A stretch of DNA of 64,000 bases from Sphingobacterium cavernae (GTDB lineage: Bacteria > Bacteroidota > Bacteroidia > Sphingobacteriales > Sphingobacteriaceae). The position numbers were made by a program, and so were the translations under genes. The DNA lies in NCBI RefSeq assembly GCF_008520265.1, contig NZ_VIQM01000065.1, forward strand, positions 62,001-126,000, in the 5' to 3' direction. The stretch's first letter is position 1; each line of letters starts with the position of its first letter. The notes under the pieces were generated by a model that saw only the letters and a list, made by a program, of their open reading frames with translations, did not search any database and was not told where the DNA came from. Positions 42,857 to 52,712 of the stretch are shown here, in pieces.

Positions 42857-45379
42857 TTAAAAACTAAAATGTAATGATGCACGAAATCTATCTCTAATCG
42901 GTTCTTCGATCTCATTGTAAGTCATCCGCACATAGTATTGAATGCGCAACACGCGGAAAATATTATCCACTCCCACATATCCTTCCCAATACGGCTCGTT
43001 AGTCATTACGTTAGTCATGATTTTACCTTCCTTGTCTCGATCAAAATAAATGACATTCGAACTTAAATATGGGTTGTTTTTTGTAGATAAATCTCCCCAA
43101 AACATGCGCGCACCAAAAATCTCACGTAATTTCAATTTCTTTACCAAAGGAATTTTATTTAGTAAAAAACCATTCAACCTATGATTATAACTAAGTTTCA
43201 TGTATTGATCTGCAATGAATTCCATCGAATTCACACGCTCATAAGAAATGGAATGGCGATCTTTTTGCTCTTGGATATTTGGCATTTCTAATAAAGGATA
43301 AGGCAGCGTTCCCCAGATTTTACCAACTGAGACCGTCACGTCCCCAAAACCCAATTGATTTAAAAATAATCTTTTGGACGCTGAAAACCGCAGTGCATCG
43401 TAATCATAATCTCCACCTAAAAATCCATCCAAACCTTTATTATACTGTAGACTAAATACAGGATATTTTTCAACAATAGTACTTCGCTTCAAATTGCGGT
43501 AATAAAACTTTTCATTGGGAGCCCATCGTAATACAACCTGAAGATCAGATGTATTAATGTTTTTTAAAAACTGATTAGAATCAGAGGAGAGCGCAAACTT
43601 TAAATCCCCCACAGGACTACGTCTTTGTAAAGTCATCATGGACGATACACTCAAATGATTACCAAACTCTATTACGTGTCCCAATCTATACCCATCAGTT
43701 TGCATAAATTTGGTAGGTCGATTAGACCTAAAGCTTCGAAAGAAGCTATCGCCCTTTAAAAAACCCAAGCCTTTACCTGGCTCAAATATATCGTGCTGAA
43801 TAGATCCTTCAATATAATGTGCGGGGAATGTGGTAACAGCTTTTCCGTTCAATGAAATGGCTGTGCGCAAATTATATTTCAAAGCTTCATCCCTTACTCC
43901 ATAAGCCAAGTAACCTTCCAAATACATTTTCTCTGAAAATTCTGCAGTTGTACGCCCCCCCAACCGTATGCGATTTCCCTCAACATCATTCTGATGATAC
44001 AAATATTCTAAGGGTCCCAACTCGAATTTTCCTAAATTAAAATAGCCTTGGGAAAAAAGATAACCCATGGCCATCATCGTCCGAAATGAAGAAAGGTTGT
44101 TTAAACTATCGATATTCTTGTACGTTGCACTTTCTGCAGAATTAAGGGGCACAGGTCTATTTGAAGCCAAATTAGATCTTTCTACCATTCTTTTTTCTAC
44201 TGGAGCACCTGTGAAAATATTCTCCCCAGCTCTATTTTGCAAATCGTACTTTTGATTTACACTAAAACGATTTCCAAATATTGCATCCTTACTGCCACGA
44301 CCAAACAATACCGTAACCTCAGAAGTATCTTGTAACATCACGCCAGATTGATCTTTGAAATAAGACAAACGTAGATGCAAATCATTCACCCAGGTCACAT
44401 TAGCCTTCTCATCCAGCTGCATGTCGACATACTTTACAGCATAACGACCATCCATTGAAATAGATAACTCTCCCTTAAACAATAAATCTGTAGGGTTACG
44501 AGGTTCAAATTCAAGGCGCACAAAGAAGTCCTTTTCTGTACGTACAGTATCTTTAACATAATACTTATAATATGTTTTAGCATTACTTGCTATTGGACTA
44601 AGAAACTGCTTATTAATAAAATAAATACTTTCTTCGTAAATATCAATTGGTTGAAACATATATTCCATGAAGGACTCAATGTTTGCATTATTGATATAAC
44701 GCGGATCAAACTTTGTTTTTTGCTCCGCTTTAATGATCTTTTTTGTTTTTGATGGAGATTGTTTTACATAATTATCCGACAAAGATTCTTGCATGAAAAT
44801 GCTTAATGCCTCTTTATCATACACCACAGAACTGTCTATGTTAGTATAAAAAAATGCTAAATTTTTAGTTCCACGTCCGAAAACAGTTTTGGGATCCATA
44901 AGCCCAAACTTGATCTTATCATAGGATTCGTAGTATAAGCTATCTTTCTTTTCTAGCTTATTCAACGAGCGATTCCTTATCACAAGATCAATTAATTCGG
45001 TGGCAGGGTTTCTATTATTATATTTTCTTTTTCTATTGATTTCCACAGCATCGATTAAAAAACTTTTGGGCTCAAGAGAAATTTCTAAATAATTCACAAA
45101 TGAATCTATTTCCACTGTTTTATCCGAATATCCAAGAGCTGAAACAACAATTTCCCTTGTGCCTTTTTCAAGAGTCAATAAAAATTCACCTGTTTTAGTA
45201 GTCGCTGTTCCAGTTTTATTTTCTGGTGATTTAATACTGGCCGTAGTAATGGGAAATTTAGTTAAGGCGTCAAGTACCTTACCTCTAATACGTACCTGTC
45301 CCTCTACAGTCAAAACTGAAACTAGCAAAATGAGGGCAGCATAAATAAATCGTATCAGATAGTAATTCGCTCTTTTCAT
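42857..45379 (-). CDS. DUF5686 protein with carboxypeptidase-regulatory-like domain
   Basis: An 840-residue exported protein. A signal peptide (about 8-27, ending EGQ) precedes a carboxypeptidase-regulatory-like domain (30-112: VRIRGKVLDALTKFPITTASI, TKTGEFLLTLEKGT, IVVSALGY). The rest (about 125-840) fits DUF5686: NRNPATELIDLVIRNRSLNKLEKKDSLYYESYDKI by position 122-156, then beta-strand-rich sequence ending in FRASLHFSF, an aromatic terminus typical of outer-membrane barrels. It is likely an outer-membrane protein of unknown function. The gene heads a leftward unit with the enoyl-CoA hydratase gene. No -7 box was identified upstream. Confidence 0.83.
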   Translation of the reverse strand: MKRANYYLIRFIYAALILLVSVLTVEGQVRIRGKVLDALTKFPITTASIKSPENKTGTATTKTGEFLLTLEKGTREIVVSALGYSDKTVEIDSFVNYLEISLEPKSFLIDAVEINRKRKYNNRNPATELIDLVIRNRSLNKLEKKDSLYYESYDKIKFGLMDPKTVFGRGTKNLAFFYTNIDSSVVYDKEALSIFMQESLSDNYVKQSPSKTKKIIKAEQKTKFDPRYINNANIESFMEYMFQPIDIYEESIYFINKQFLSPIASNAKTYYKYYVKDTVRTEKDFFVRLEFEPRNPTDLLFKGELSISMDGRYAVKYVDMQLDEKANVTWVNDLHLRLSYFKDQSGVMLQDTSEVTVLFGRGSKDAIFGNRFSVNQKYDLQNRAGENIFTGAPVEKRMVERSNLASNRPVPLNSAESATYKNIDSLNNLSSFRTMMAMGYLFSQGYFNLGKFELGPLEYLYHQNDVEGNRIRLGGRTTAEFSEKMYLEGYLAYGVRDEALKYNLRTAISLNGKAVTTFPAHYIEGSIQHDIFEPGKGLGFLKGDSFFRSFRSNRPTKFMQTDGYRLGHVIEFGNHLSVSSMMTLQRRSPVGDLKFALSSDSNQFLKNINTSDLQVVLRWAPNEKFYYRNLKRSTIVEKYPVFSLQYNKGLDGFLGGDYDYDALRFSASKRLFLNQLGFGDVTVSVGKIWGTLPYPLLEMPNIQEQKDRHSISYERVNSMEFIADQYMKLSYNHRLNGFLLNKIPLVKKLKLREIFGARMFWGDLSTKNNPYLSSNVIYFDRDKEGKIMTNVMTNEPYWEGYVGVDNIFRVLRIQYYVRMTYNEIEEPIRDRFRASLHFSF

Positions 45380-45440
45380 ACGTGTTGAGGCTCAATTATA
45401 AAGATACAATTTGTGCGTAAAGTTCAAAATTATTCTAATT

Positions 45441-45470
45441 AAAAAGCTCTTCGATGAAGAGCTTTTTAAT
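45441..45470 (-). terminator. terminator of the nuo operon
   Basis: 12-bp perfect arms (45441-45452 and 45456-45467) around GAT with flanking A and T runs, 17 bases past the nuoN stop on the minus strand. Confidence 0.85.
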
Positions 45471-45486
45471 CATATTTTAATTTAAT

Positions 45487-46872
45487 TTATAGCAACGATA
45501 TGATACAATCGGGATATACCCCAATTAAAATAGTTAGTAATAAAGTAACTAAGAGCACAATATTAAAGCTTGTCGGCACAGCAACAGTATCATCTCCTTC
45601 AATACTTGGATAAAAATACATATGAACAACCACGCGCAAATAGTAATAAATACCTATTGCGGCATTTACTACCGCTAACACGAGCAAAATAATATGGTAA
45701 TCTGCCATCGCCCCTCGGAACAACATGAATTTACCAATAAAACCTGCTGTCAAAGGAATTCCGGCAAGTGACAACATAGCTACCGTAATAACTAAAGCCA
45801 ACAATGGATTTGATTTTCCTAATCCATCAAAAGCAACAAACTGATCTGAACCGTTACTTCTTTTCACCAATATTAATCCTGCAAATGCAGCAACAGAAGC
45901 CAATGAGTAAGCCAACCCGTAAGTCAAAATACTTGAATCTGCATTAGCACCCAGAGCAATAATTGCAAATAACATATATCCCGCATGTGAAATACTTGAA
46001 TAAGCTAACATGCGCTTAAAACTTGTCTGAAGCAATGCCGTGATATTTCCGATGAATAATGTTATTACGATAATGATTAAAAGTATAGGTGTCCAAAAAT
46101 CTTGCAAAGGCGAGAACACATAGCTAAATAATTTCATGAAGCCTGCAAATGATGCCACTTTTACCACTGTACTCATATATGTAGTTATCAGAATTGGCGC
46201 ACCATCATACACATCCGGTGTCCAAAAATGAAATGGGGCAGCACCTACTTTAAACAATAAGCCGACCAACAACAATAAAATTCCTCCATAAAATAATGGC
46301 GATACAGCTGCCGGATTAGAGATTAAATAATTCTTAACCCCTGTAATATCAAATGTTCCAGTAGCGCCATATAGCAATGTGATACCGAAAAGCAAAAACC
46401 CTGTCGAAAAAGCCCCCATTAAGAAGTATTTCAAGGCTGCTTCATTCGATGCAAAATCTGTTTTACGAATGCCTACCAAAATATATAACGCAACGGACAT
46501 CACTTCTATTCCAATGAATAACATCGCAAAATTGTGGTACGAACAGACCATCAACGCCCCTGTAAGGGAGAACAGTATCAAGCAGTAATATTCCGCAACA
46601 TTATTGCTAATAGCCCGGAAATACTCCTTGCTTAACAATAAAATAAGTCCAGTAATAACGATACAAAGTATAGAAAAGGCTAAGGCAAAATTATCGAATA
46701 AGACCATGCCATTATAGATCGGGCTTTCACCCTTATTCCAAGCCGCTATTTCGAAACCTATCGCCGCAACTAATCCCAATAAGGTGACAGGCAACAATAA
46801 GGATTTCGCTTTATATAAGCCCAAATATAAAACCAGAATTCCCAAAAGTGACAGTGTAATAATCGCACCCAT
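45487..46872 (-). CDS. nuoN: NADH-quinone oxidoreductase subunit N
   Basis: The last gene of the complex I operon: an antiporter-like proton-pumping membrane subunit of 461 residues with about 14 transmembrane helices. Conserved signs are EYYCLILFSLTGALMVCSYHN, the MSVALYILVGIRKTDFASNEAALKYFLMGAFSTGFLLFGITLLYG stretch by position 119-163 with the key Lys in the ALKYF segment, a FHFWTPDVYDGAP loop with the second Lys region before it, and SHAGYM. Order nuoM-nuoN with a 24-base gap is standard. A terminator follows. Confidence 0.96.
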   Translation of the reverse strand: MGAIITLSLLGILVLYLGLYKAKSLLLPVTLLGLVAAIGFEIAAWNKGESPIYNGMVLFDNFALAFSILCIVITGLILLLSKEYFRAISNNVAEYYCLILFSLTGALMVCSYHNFAMLFIGIEVMSVALYILVGIRKTDFASNEAALKYFLMGAFSTGFLLFGITLLYGATGTFDITGVKNYLISNPAAVSPLFYGGILLLLVGLLFKVGAAPFHFWTPDVYDGAPILITTYMSTVVKVASFAGFMKLFSYVFSPLQDFWTPILLIIIVITLFIGNITALLQTSFKRMLAYSSISHAGYMLFAIIALGANADSSILTYGLAYSLASVAAFAGLILVKRSNGSDQFVAFDGLGKSNPLLALVITVAMLSLAGIPLTAGFIGKFMLFRGAMADYHIILLVLAVVNAAIGIYYYLRVVVHMYFYPSIEGDDTVAVPTSFNIVLLVTLLLTILIGVYPDCIISLL

Positions 46873-46896
46873 AAATGATTGTGTATTTGACTTATT

Positions 46897-48342
46897 TTAA
46901 ATTTTTACTGACTGAATTAATTGTGCTACCGATGCTTCTGACAATTTCAATAGGCTATTCGGAAATACACCTAAAGCAATTACCAACGCACTAACGATCA
47001 GCAATACAAGCACTTCTGCACCTCTTGCGTCTTTTACTTTTACGTAATTGCTATCTAAAGACCCCAACATCGTTTTTTGGAATAATCGCAACATATACAC
47101 AGCTCCAAAAATCAATGTAAGACCTGCAAATGCAGTGTACCAAATATTTATATTATATAATGATTTTAACAACAAGAATTCGCCAATAAAACCATTGGTC
47201 AATGGCAATCCTACTGCGCCCATCATGATGATAACAAAGAAAATAGCCAGTTTTGGCATATTATACGCAAGCCCCCCTAATTCACTTAATGTAATAGTGC
47301 CCGTGCGCGATTTGATAATATCTAAAACTAAGAATAGTCCGATTACACTAATACCATGATTTACCATTTGTAATAGTGCTCCCTGTAGCCCTTCCTGATT
47401 CCATGCAAAAATACCTGCTGTAATCAAACCCACGTGAGCAATAGAAGAATACGCAATAAGGCGCTTAGCATTTTGCTGCTTGAAAGCAATGATTGAAGCA
47501 TAGACGATACCAATAATACATAGTACCAAAGCAATTGTGCCGTAAGCACTCGTCCCAAACGGAACAATTGGAATCAACCAGCGAATAACACCATAGGTTC
47601 CCATCTTTAACATGATACCTGCTAACAACATTGTACCTGCTGTAGGCGCATTTGTATACGTATCCGGTTGCCAAGTATGGAAAGGAAAAACAGGAATCTT
47701 TATGGCGAAAGCGATGAAGAAAGCCCAAAATAACCAACGTTGCGCATATTCACTCAAATCTAATGCAACAAAAGAACTCCATTCGTAATCTTTATTTGGT
47801 GTTTGTTGACCTAAATAAAGAATCGCAATCAACATCAATAAACTTCCGAAGAAAGTGTATATAAAAAATTTCAAGTTGACTTTAATCCGATCCCCATCTC
47901 CCCACAGTGCACAGATAAAATAAATTGGAATCAATGCTGCTTCCCAGCCTACATAAAACGTAAAGGCATCAAGCGCCGTAAATACCAACAATAATCCTGC
48001 TTGCATAAAGCTCGCAAGCGCATAAAAACTGTGTTTATATTCTTTGTTAAATGTCGATAGTATAATTAAAGGAAAAAGTCCATTTGTTAATAAGACCAAC
48101 GGCAAACTAATTCCGTCTAAACCAATATGAAAACGAATATTCAAACTTGAAATCCAATCGAATGTTTGCTCAAACTGTACCGATGCGTCTGGCACAAAAG
48201 TACATAAGAAAGGAATCGTTAATACAACTTGAACGAGAGACAATACTAGCGCAATCCACTTTGCAGTGGAAGATGACTTTGCGAATGCCAACAAAATAGC
48301 ACTTGCAACAGGTAGTAATAGCAGTATAAAAAGGTTATTCAT
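46897..48342 (-). CDS. nuoM: NADH-quinone oxidoreductase subunit M
   Basis: Antiporter-like proton-pumping membrane subunit, 481 residues. Signs are the FHIGLDGISLPLVLLT segment, AFTFYVGWEAALIPIYFI with the essential Glu, FPFHTWQPDTYTNAPTAGTMLLAGIMLKMGTYG by position 221-253 with key Lys, and KRLIAYSSIAHVGLI. It sits between nuoL and nuoN with 24-base gaps, as in other bacteria. About 14 membrane helices. Confidence 0.97.
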   Translation of the reverse strand: MNNLFILLLLPVASAILLAFAKSSSTAKWIALVLSLVQVVLTIPFLCTFVPDASVQFEQTFDWISSLNIRFHIGLDGISLPLVLLTNGLFPLIILSTFNKEYKHSFYALASFMQAGLLLVFTALDAFTFYVGWEAALIPIYFICALWGDGDRIKVNLKFFIYTFFGSLLMLIAILYLGQQTPNKDYEWSSFVALDLSEYAQRWLFWAFFIAFAIKIPVFPFHTWQPDTYTNAPTAGTMLLAGIMLKMGTYGVIRWLIPIVPFGTSAYGTIALVLCIIGIVYASIIAFKQQNAKRLIAYSSIAHVGLITAGIFAWNQEGLQGALLQMVNHGISVIGLFLVLDIIKSRTGTITLSELGGLAYNMPKLAIFFVIIMMGAVGLPLTNGFIGEFLLLKSLYNINIWYTAFAGLTLIFGAVYMLRLFQKTMLGSLDSNYVKVKDARGAEVLVLLIVSALVIALGVFPNSLLKLSEASVAQLIQSVKI

Positions 48343-48366
48343 TGATTATCTTCTATTTCAAATCTA

Positions 48367-50286
48367 TTAAATATTCATAAGACCATACAGCATAATCGCC
48401 GCTACACCGAGCACAATCATAAAGATATAAAACCCGACATAACCACTTTGTAATTGACGAATACCACGTCCTGAAGCACTGATAAAATCAGCTACACCAT
48501 GTACAACACCATCTATAGCAGATTTGTCAACGACTTTATAAAATACTTTGGATAATGCGTTCAACGGTTTTACAAACAAAGCATTATACAATTCGTCAAC
48601 ATAAAATTTATTGTAAGACAATTTATATAATGTCCCTTGCGCTACACCATCAGCTTGAGGTACATCAGCCTTCTTCACGTATTTTTGATACGCCAACACT
48701 GCCATCACTATCGCTGCAACAGCTGATACCGCCATTAGAACATATTCTGTATTGTGATCCAAATGAACTTCTGGTACGCGTGAATTGCTGTAAGCAAATA
48801 TTGGACTTAAGAAATTAGCTAACCAATGACCGCCTCCTAAAGCAGATGGAATATTTATTATACCACCTAATACAGAGAGAATTGCCAAAATAATCAATGG
48901 AATAGTCATTTGTGCTGGTGACTCATGCAAGTGATGTTCTTGCTCGTGTGTGCCTCTAAATTTGCCAAAGAATGTCAGAAACAACATTCTAAACATATAA
49001 AAAGCCGTAAATAATGCCCCTACAAATCCCAATCCCCATAGAAACGGACTAGATTCAAATGTAAATGCCAAAATTTCGTCTTTGGAGAAAAACCCAGACA
49101 GCGGAGGAATACCTGCGATTGCAATGGTTCCTAACAGCATTGTCACATATGTGATAGGTAAATGTTTCCTCAAACCACCCATCTTGCGCATATCCTGCTC
49201 ATGGTGCATGGTGTGAATTACCGAACCCGCTCCCAAGAATAATAATGCTTTGAAAAAGGCGTGTGTCATTACATGAAAAAACGCTCCTGTGAATGCACCA
49301 ACACCCAAACCCAAAAACATATAGCCTAATTGCGAAACTGTTGAGTATGCCAACACCTTCTTAATATCATTTTGCGTTACCGCAATAAAAGCTGCAATCA
49401 ACGCTGTCGCCACACCTATACCTGCAATAATTTGCATAGTCAAAGGCGATAATGTAAACAAAATATTCGAACGGATAATCATGTAGATACCCGCTGTTAC
49501 CATCGTAGCAGCGTGAATCAACGCCGAAACTGGCGTAGGTCCTGCCATCGCATCAGGCAACCACGTAAACAATGGAATCTGCGCTGACTTACCCGTTGCA
49601 GCGATAAACAGCAACAAAGTAATCAATAGTAAAGTCGCATCTCCAATTGGAAATTGAGAAGCTTGAGCAAATACATCAGCATATTCTAATGTTCCAAAAG
49701 TGGCAATAATAGCAAATACAGCAATTAAGAAACCTAAATCACCAATTCTATTCATTACAAAAGCTTTCTTTGCCGCGCTTGCGTATGATGAATTTTTATA
49801 CCAAAATCCTATTAACAAATACGAACAAAGCCCTACTCCTTCCCATCCTATAAACATTATTAGGTAATTTGAACCCAATACCAATAAAAGCATGAAGAAG
49901 ATAAACAAGTTTAAATACGAGAAGAATCTACCGAAAGACTCATCCTCATACATATAACTATAGGAATACAAATGAATCAAAAAACCAATCCCTGTTACAA
50001 TAAGAAGCATTATCGCACTTAAAGGATCAAGCAAGAATGAAAAACTTAGATTAAATCCACCCACAGAAATCCACTCAAACAAGTGAAACACTGTAGTCCC
50101 ATCTTCACCTGCACTGCGTGCTTGAAACACTTGTAAAAATAGTATGCAGCTTAATAAGAAGGAGCCTAACACAGCACCACATCCCACTAAACCTACTACG
50201 AATTTCGAAAAATTATACTGCCCTAGTCCATTAATTATAAAACCTAATAAAGGTATCAACGGTATCAGCCAGATTAGTTCCATCAT
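48367..50286 (-). CDS. nuoL: NADH-quinone oxidoreductase subunit L
   Basis: The largest antiporter-like subunit, 639 residues, at the distal end of the membrane arm; it also carries the long lateral helix near its C-terminus. Seen are SFLLDPLSAIMLLIVTGIGFLIHLYSYSYM, NYLIMFIGWEGVGLCSYLLIGFW with the key Glu, FTWLPDAMAGPTPVSALIHAATMVTAG (quinone-pump Lys/His), KVLAYSTVSQLGYM and FFHVMTHAFFKALLFLGAGSVIH (motif listed by position about 328-350). The C-terminal segment from about 505 onward holds the amphipathic helix and the last membrane segments. Gap to nuoK: 20 bases. Confidence 0.97.
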   Translation of the reverse strand: MMELIWLIPLIPLLGFIINGLGQYNFSKFVVGLVGCGAVLGSFLLSCILFLQVFQARSAGEDGTTVFHLFEWISVGGFNLSFSFLLDPLSAIMLLIVTGIGFLIHLYSYSYMYEDESFGRFFSYLNLFIFFMLLLVLGSNYLIMFIGWEGVGLCSYLLIGFWYKNSSYASAAKKAFVMNRIGDLGFLIAVFAIIATFGTLEYADVFAQASQFPIGDATLLLITLLLFIAATGKSAQIPLFTWLPDAMAGPTPVSALIHAATMVTAGIYMIIRSNILFTLSPLTMQIIAGIGVATALIAAFIAVTQNDIKKVLAYSTVSQLGYMFLGLGVGAFTGAFFHVMTHAFFKALLFLGAGSVIHTMHHEQDMRKMGGLRKHLPITYVTMLLGTIAIAGIPPLSGFFSKDEILAFTFESSPFLWGLGFVGALFTAFYMFRMLFLTFFGKFRGTHEQEHHLHESPAQMTIPLIILAILSVLGGIINIPSALGGGHWLANFLSPIFAYSNSRVPEVHLDHNTEYVLMAVSAVAAIVMAVLAYQKYVKKADVPQADGVAQGTLYKLSYNKFYVDELYNALFVKPLNALSKVFYKVVDKSAIDGVVHGVADFISASGRGIRQLQSGYVGFYIFMIVLGVAAIMLYGLMNI

Positions 50287-50306
50287 ATAATTTAGGTTTT
50301 ACTCTT

Positions 50307-50636
50307 TTACCAACGTAATTTACTCAACGACTCTATATCTACAGATTTTGTATTTCTGTAAACCATAATAACAATAGCCAACCCGACTGCAACTTCTGCA
50401 GCCGCTAAAGCCATAACGAAAAACACAAACACTTGACCACTTGCATCGCCATAATAAGCTGAAAACGCAGCCAACAATAAGTTCACAGAGTTCAACATCA
50501 ATTCTATCGACATCATAATGATTATCACATTACGACGAATCAACACACCTATTACACCAATAGCAAATATCACACTACAGAAAATCAAATAATGATTTAA
50601 GGGAATGCCTTGTATATTTTGAATAATATCTCCCAT
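50307..50636 (-). CDS. nuoK: NADH-quinone oxidoreductase subunit K
   Basis: A 109-residue subunit with three membrane helices (about 12-30, 38-62, 70-95), normal for NuoK. Conserved Glu residues are seen in MSIELMLNSVNLLL and ALAAAEVAVGLAIVI, which line the proton path. Its ATG overlaps the nuoJ stop (TAATG), implying translational coupling. Confidence 0.96.
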   Translation of the reverse strand: MGDIIQNIQGIPLNHYLIFCSVIFAIGVIGVLIRRNVIIIMMSIELMLNSVNLLLAAFSAYYGDASGQVFVFFVMALAAAEVAVGLAIVIMVYRNTKSVDIESLSKLRW

Positions 50637-51133
50637 TATCCTTGTTTCGTTTCTTTTTTAGCTAATAATATGGCTCCAACCATCGCTGTCAAGAGCAGTA
50701 TGGAGGACAATTCAAATGGCAACAAAAACTCATCAAATAAAACTTTTCCTAAGTTTTTTACCAATCCCACATCCGTATTGCCCGTTACAAATTCTGTTTG
50801 ACCTTCCAACACACGAAATGCACCTAAGAAAGTCGCCAACAGACACATTCCTGCAATTGCACCCATCACTTTCACAACGGTGGATTTCATGGGTTCCGTA
50901 TCTTTATTGAGATTCAGCAACATCAATACAAATAGGAATAAAACCATAATGGCTCCCATGTATACGATAAAATTCACAACAGCCAAAAACTGTGCATTCA
51001 ATAAGATATAGTGAATCGTAAACGTGAAAAACGTAATAACTAAATAGAGCACACTATGTACTGGATTCTTTGTGAAGATGGTCATCAACGCAAAGAAAAT
51101 GGACAAAAATGCTACAAAATAAAATATACCCAT
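50636..51133 (-). CDS. nuoJ: NADH-quinone oxidoreductase subunit J
   Basis: A 165-residue subunit with about five helices, as is usual for NuoJ. The VHSVLYLVITFFTFTIHYILLNAQFLAVVNFIVYMGAIMVLFLFVLMLLNL stretch by position 25-75 holds the family-typical bent helix III with VYMGAIMVLFLFVLMLL. It shares one base with nuoK and lies five bases after nuoI. Confidence 0.95.
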   Translation of the reverse strand: MGIFYFVAFLSIFFALMTIFTKNPVHSVLYLVITFFTFTIHYILLNAQFLAVVNFIVYMGAIMVLFLFVLMLLNLNKDTEPMKSTVVKVMGAIAGMCLLATFLGAFRVLEGQTEFVTGNTDVGLVKNLGKVLFDEFLLPFELSSILLLTAMVGAILLAKKETKQG

Positions 51134-51138
51134 TATGC

Positions 51139-51657
51139 TTATCCGTTTACATTAAGTTTTGTAATATCAAATTTTGGTTCGACCAACTTATCTTTACCAT
51201 AAATAAAATCCTTACGCAAATAATCCGCTGTCACATGTGGCCCATCCAAATAAATAGCTTCTTTTGGACACGCTTCTTCACACAATCCACAGAATATACA
51301 ACGCAACATATTGATTTCATATACTGCTGCGTATTTCTCCTCACGGTATAAGTGCTTTTCATCCTTTGTGCGTTCTGCTGCTGTCATCGTAATAGCTTCA
51401 GCAGGGCAAGATAATGCGCACAATCCACACGCTGTACAACGCTCTCTACCTTGCTCATCACGCTTCAAAGAATGCTGTCCTCTAAAGTTTTTTGAATATG
51501 GTCTTATTTCTTCAGGATATTTTATAGTAGGTATCTTCTTGAAAAAATGTCGTATAGTTATAGAGAGTCCTTTCACAATAGCCGGCAAATACATGCGTTC
51601 CCATATATTCATTGGCTTTTGCTCGATGACTTTTTTTCGATTAGTTAATGATTGCAT
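51139..51657 (-). CDS. nuoI: NADH-quinone oxidoreductase subunit I (ferredoxin-like)
   Basis: A 172-residue peripheral subunit with the two [4Fe-4S] clusters N6a and N6b that carry electrons to N2. Both motifs are seen: CTACGLCALSCPAEA and CIFCGLCEEACPKEA (about residues 79-93 and 120-134). The RGQHSLKRDEQGRERC segment before the first motif is typical. It follows nuoH by eight bases. Confidence 0.97.
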   Translation of the reverse strand: MQSLTNRKKVIEQKPMNIWERMYLPAIVKGLSITIRHFFKKIPTIKYPEEIRPYSKNFRGQHSLKRDEQGRERCTACGLCALSCPAEAITMTAAERTKDEKHLYREEKYAAVYEINMLRCIFCGLCEEACPKEAIYLDGPHVTADYLRKDFIYGKDKLVEPKFDITKLNVNG

Positions 51658-51665
51658 ATCCCGAC

Positions 51666-52706
51666 TTATTGAAAGTAAGTATCTTTAATTAATGTTATCA
51701 CACCTGTCAATACGATATTGGCAATAGCCAATGGAATCAATATTTTCCAGCCCAAATTCATCAATTGGTCATAACGGAAGCGTGGTAATGTCCAACGAAT
51801 CCACATGAAGAAAAATATGAAACCAAATATTTTTAAGAAAAAGACAAGTACACCTATTATAGTTATCCAGTTTTCGGACAAACCTAAATCATACATGAAC
51901 GGGAAATTGTAACCTCCGAAATACAATGCCGCCATCAATGCTGATGACACGAACATATTGATGTATTCCGAAAACATGTAAAGACCCAATTTCATGGAAG
52001 AATATTCAGTATGGTAACCACCAACCAATTCGGTTTCACATTCTGGTAAGTCAAAAGGAACACGATTACACTCTGCAAATGCACAAGTTATAAAGATTAA
52101 AAAGCCCAACGGTTGCACAAAAACATTCCAGTTTACAAAACCTGATTGTTGTGCAACAATTTCACCCAATTGAAGTGAACCTGTCACCATCAATAAAGCG
52201 ATCAAGGACAAACCCATCCCAATTTCGTACGAAATACTTTGTGATGCGGCACGAATAGCACCCATCAACGAGAACTTGTTATTCGAAGCCCATCCACCAA
52301 GCATAATACCATAGACACCCAATGCAATTACACCAAAAACGTATAATACGCCGATATTGACATCAGCCACTTGCAGTGGAATGCTCCTACCATCGATAAC
52401 CAAATTTTGTCCCCAAGGTATCACAGCCGAACTGATACAAGCTGTTATAATCGCAATGACAGGTCCTAAAATAAATAAGCTTTTGTGCGCGCCAGCAGGA
52501 ATTATTTCTTCTTTGAAAAAGAATTTACCACCATCACACAGTGGTTGTAAAATCCCAAAAATACCCGCGCGATCTGGACCATGACGATCTTGCATGAAGC
52601 CCGCAATCTTACGTTCAGCAAGTGTAGAATACATCGCTATCACCAAAGTAACGGTGAATACAATGACTACAAGTATAAGTTTCTCTAATATAAAAGCGAC
52701 TTCCAT
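51666..52706 (-). CDS. nuoH: NADH-quinone oxidoreductase subunit H
   Basis: A 346-residue membrane subunit with about eight helices that forms the quinone-binding cavity with NuoB and NuoD. Conserved elements are ERKIAGFMQDRHGPDRAG, LQPLCDGGKFFFKEE, RAASQSISYEIGMGLSLIAL, FAECNRVPFDLPECETELVGGYHTEYSSM by position 211-239, and WTLPRFRYDQLMNLGWK. These charged motifs include the Glu residues of the quinone channel. Confidence 0.97.
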   Translation of the reverse strand: MEVAFILEKLILVVIVFTVTLVIAMYSTLAERKIAGFMQDRHGPDRAGIFGILQPLCDGGKFFFKEEIIPAGAHKSLFILGPVIAIITACISSAVIPWGQNLVIDGRSIPLQVADVNIGVLYVFGVIALGVYGIMLGGWASNNKFSLMGAIRAASQSISYEIGMGLSLIALLMVTGSLQLGEIVAQQSGFVNWNVFVQPLGFLIFITCAFAECNRVPFDLPECETELVGGYHTEYSSMKLGLYMFSEYINMFVSSALMAALYFGGYNFPFMYDLGLSENWITIIGVLVFFLKIFGFIFFFMWIRWTLPRFRYDQLMNLGWKILIPLAIANIVLTGVITLIKDTYFQ

Positions 52707-52712
52707 CGAAAA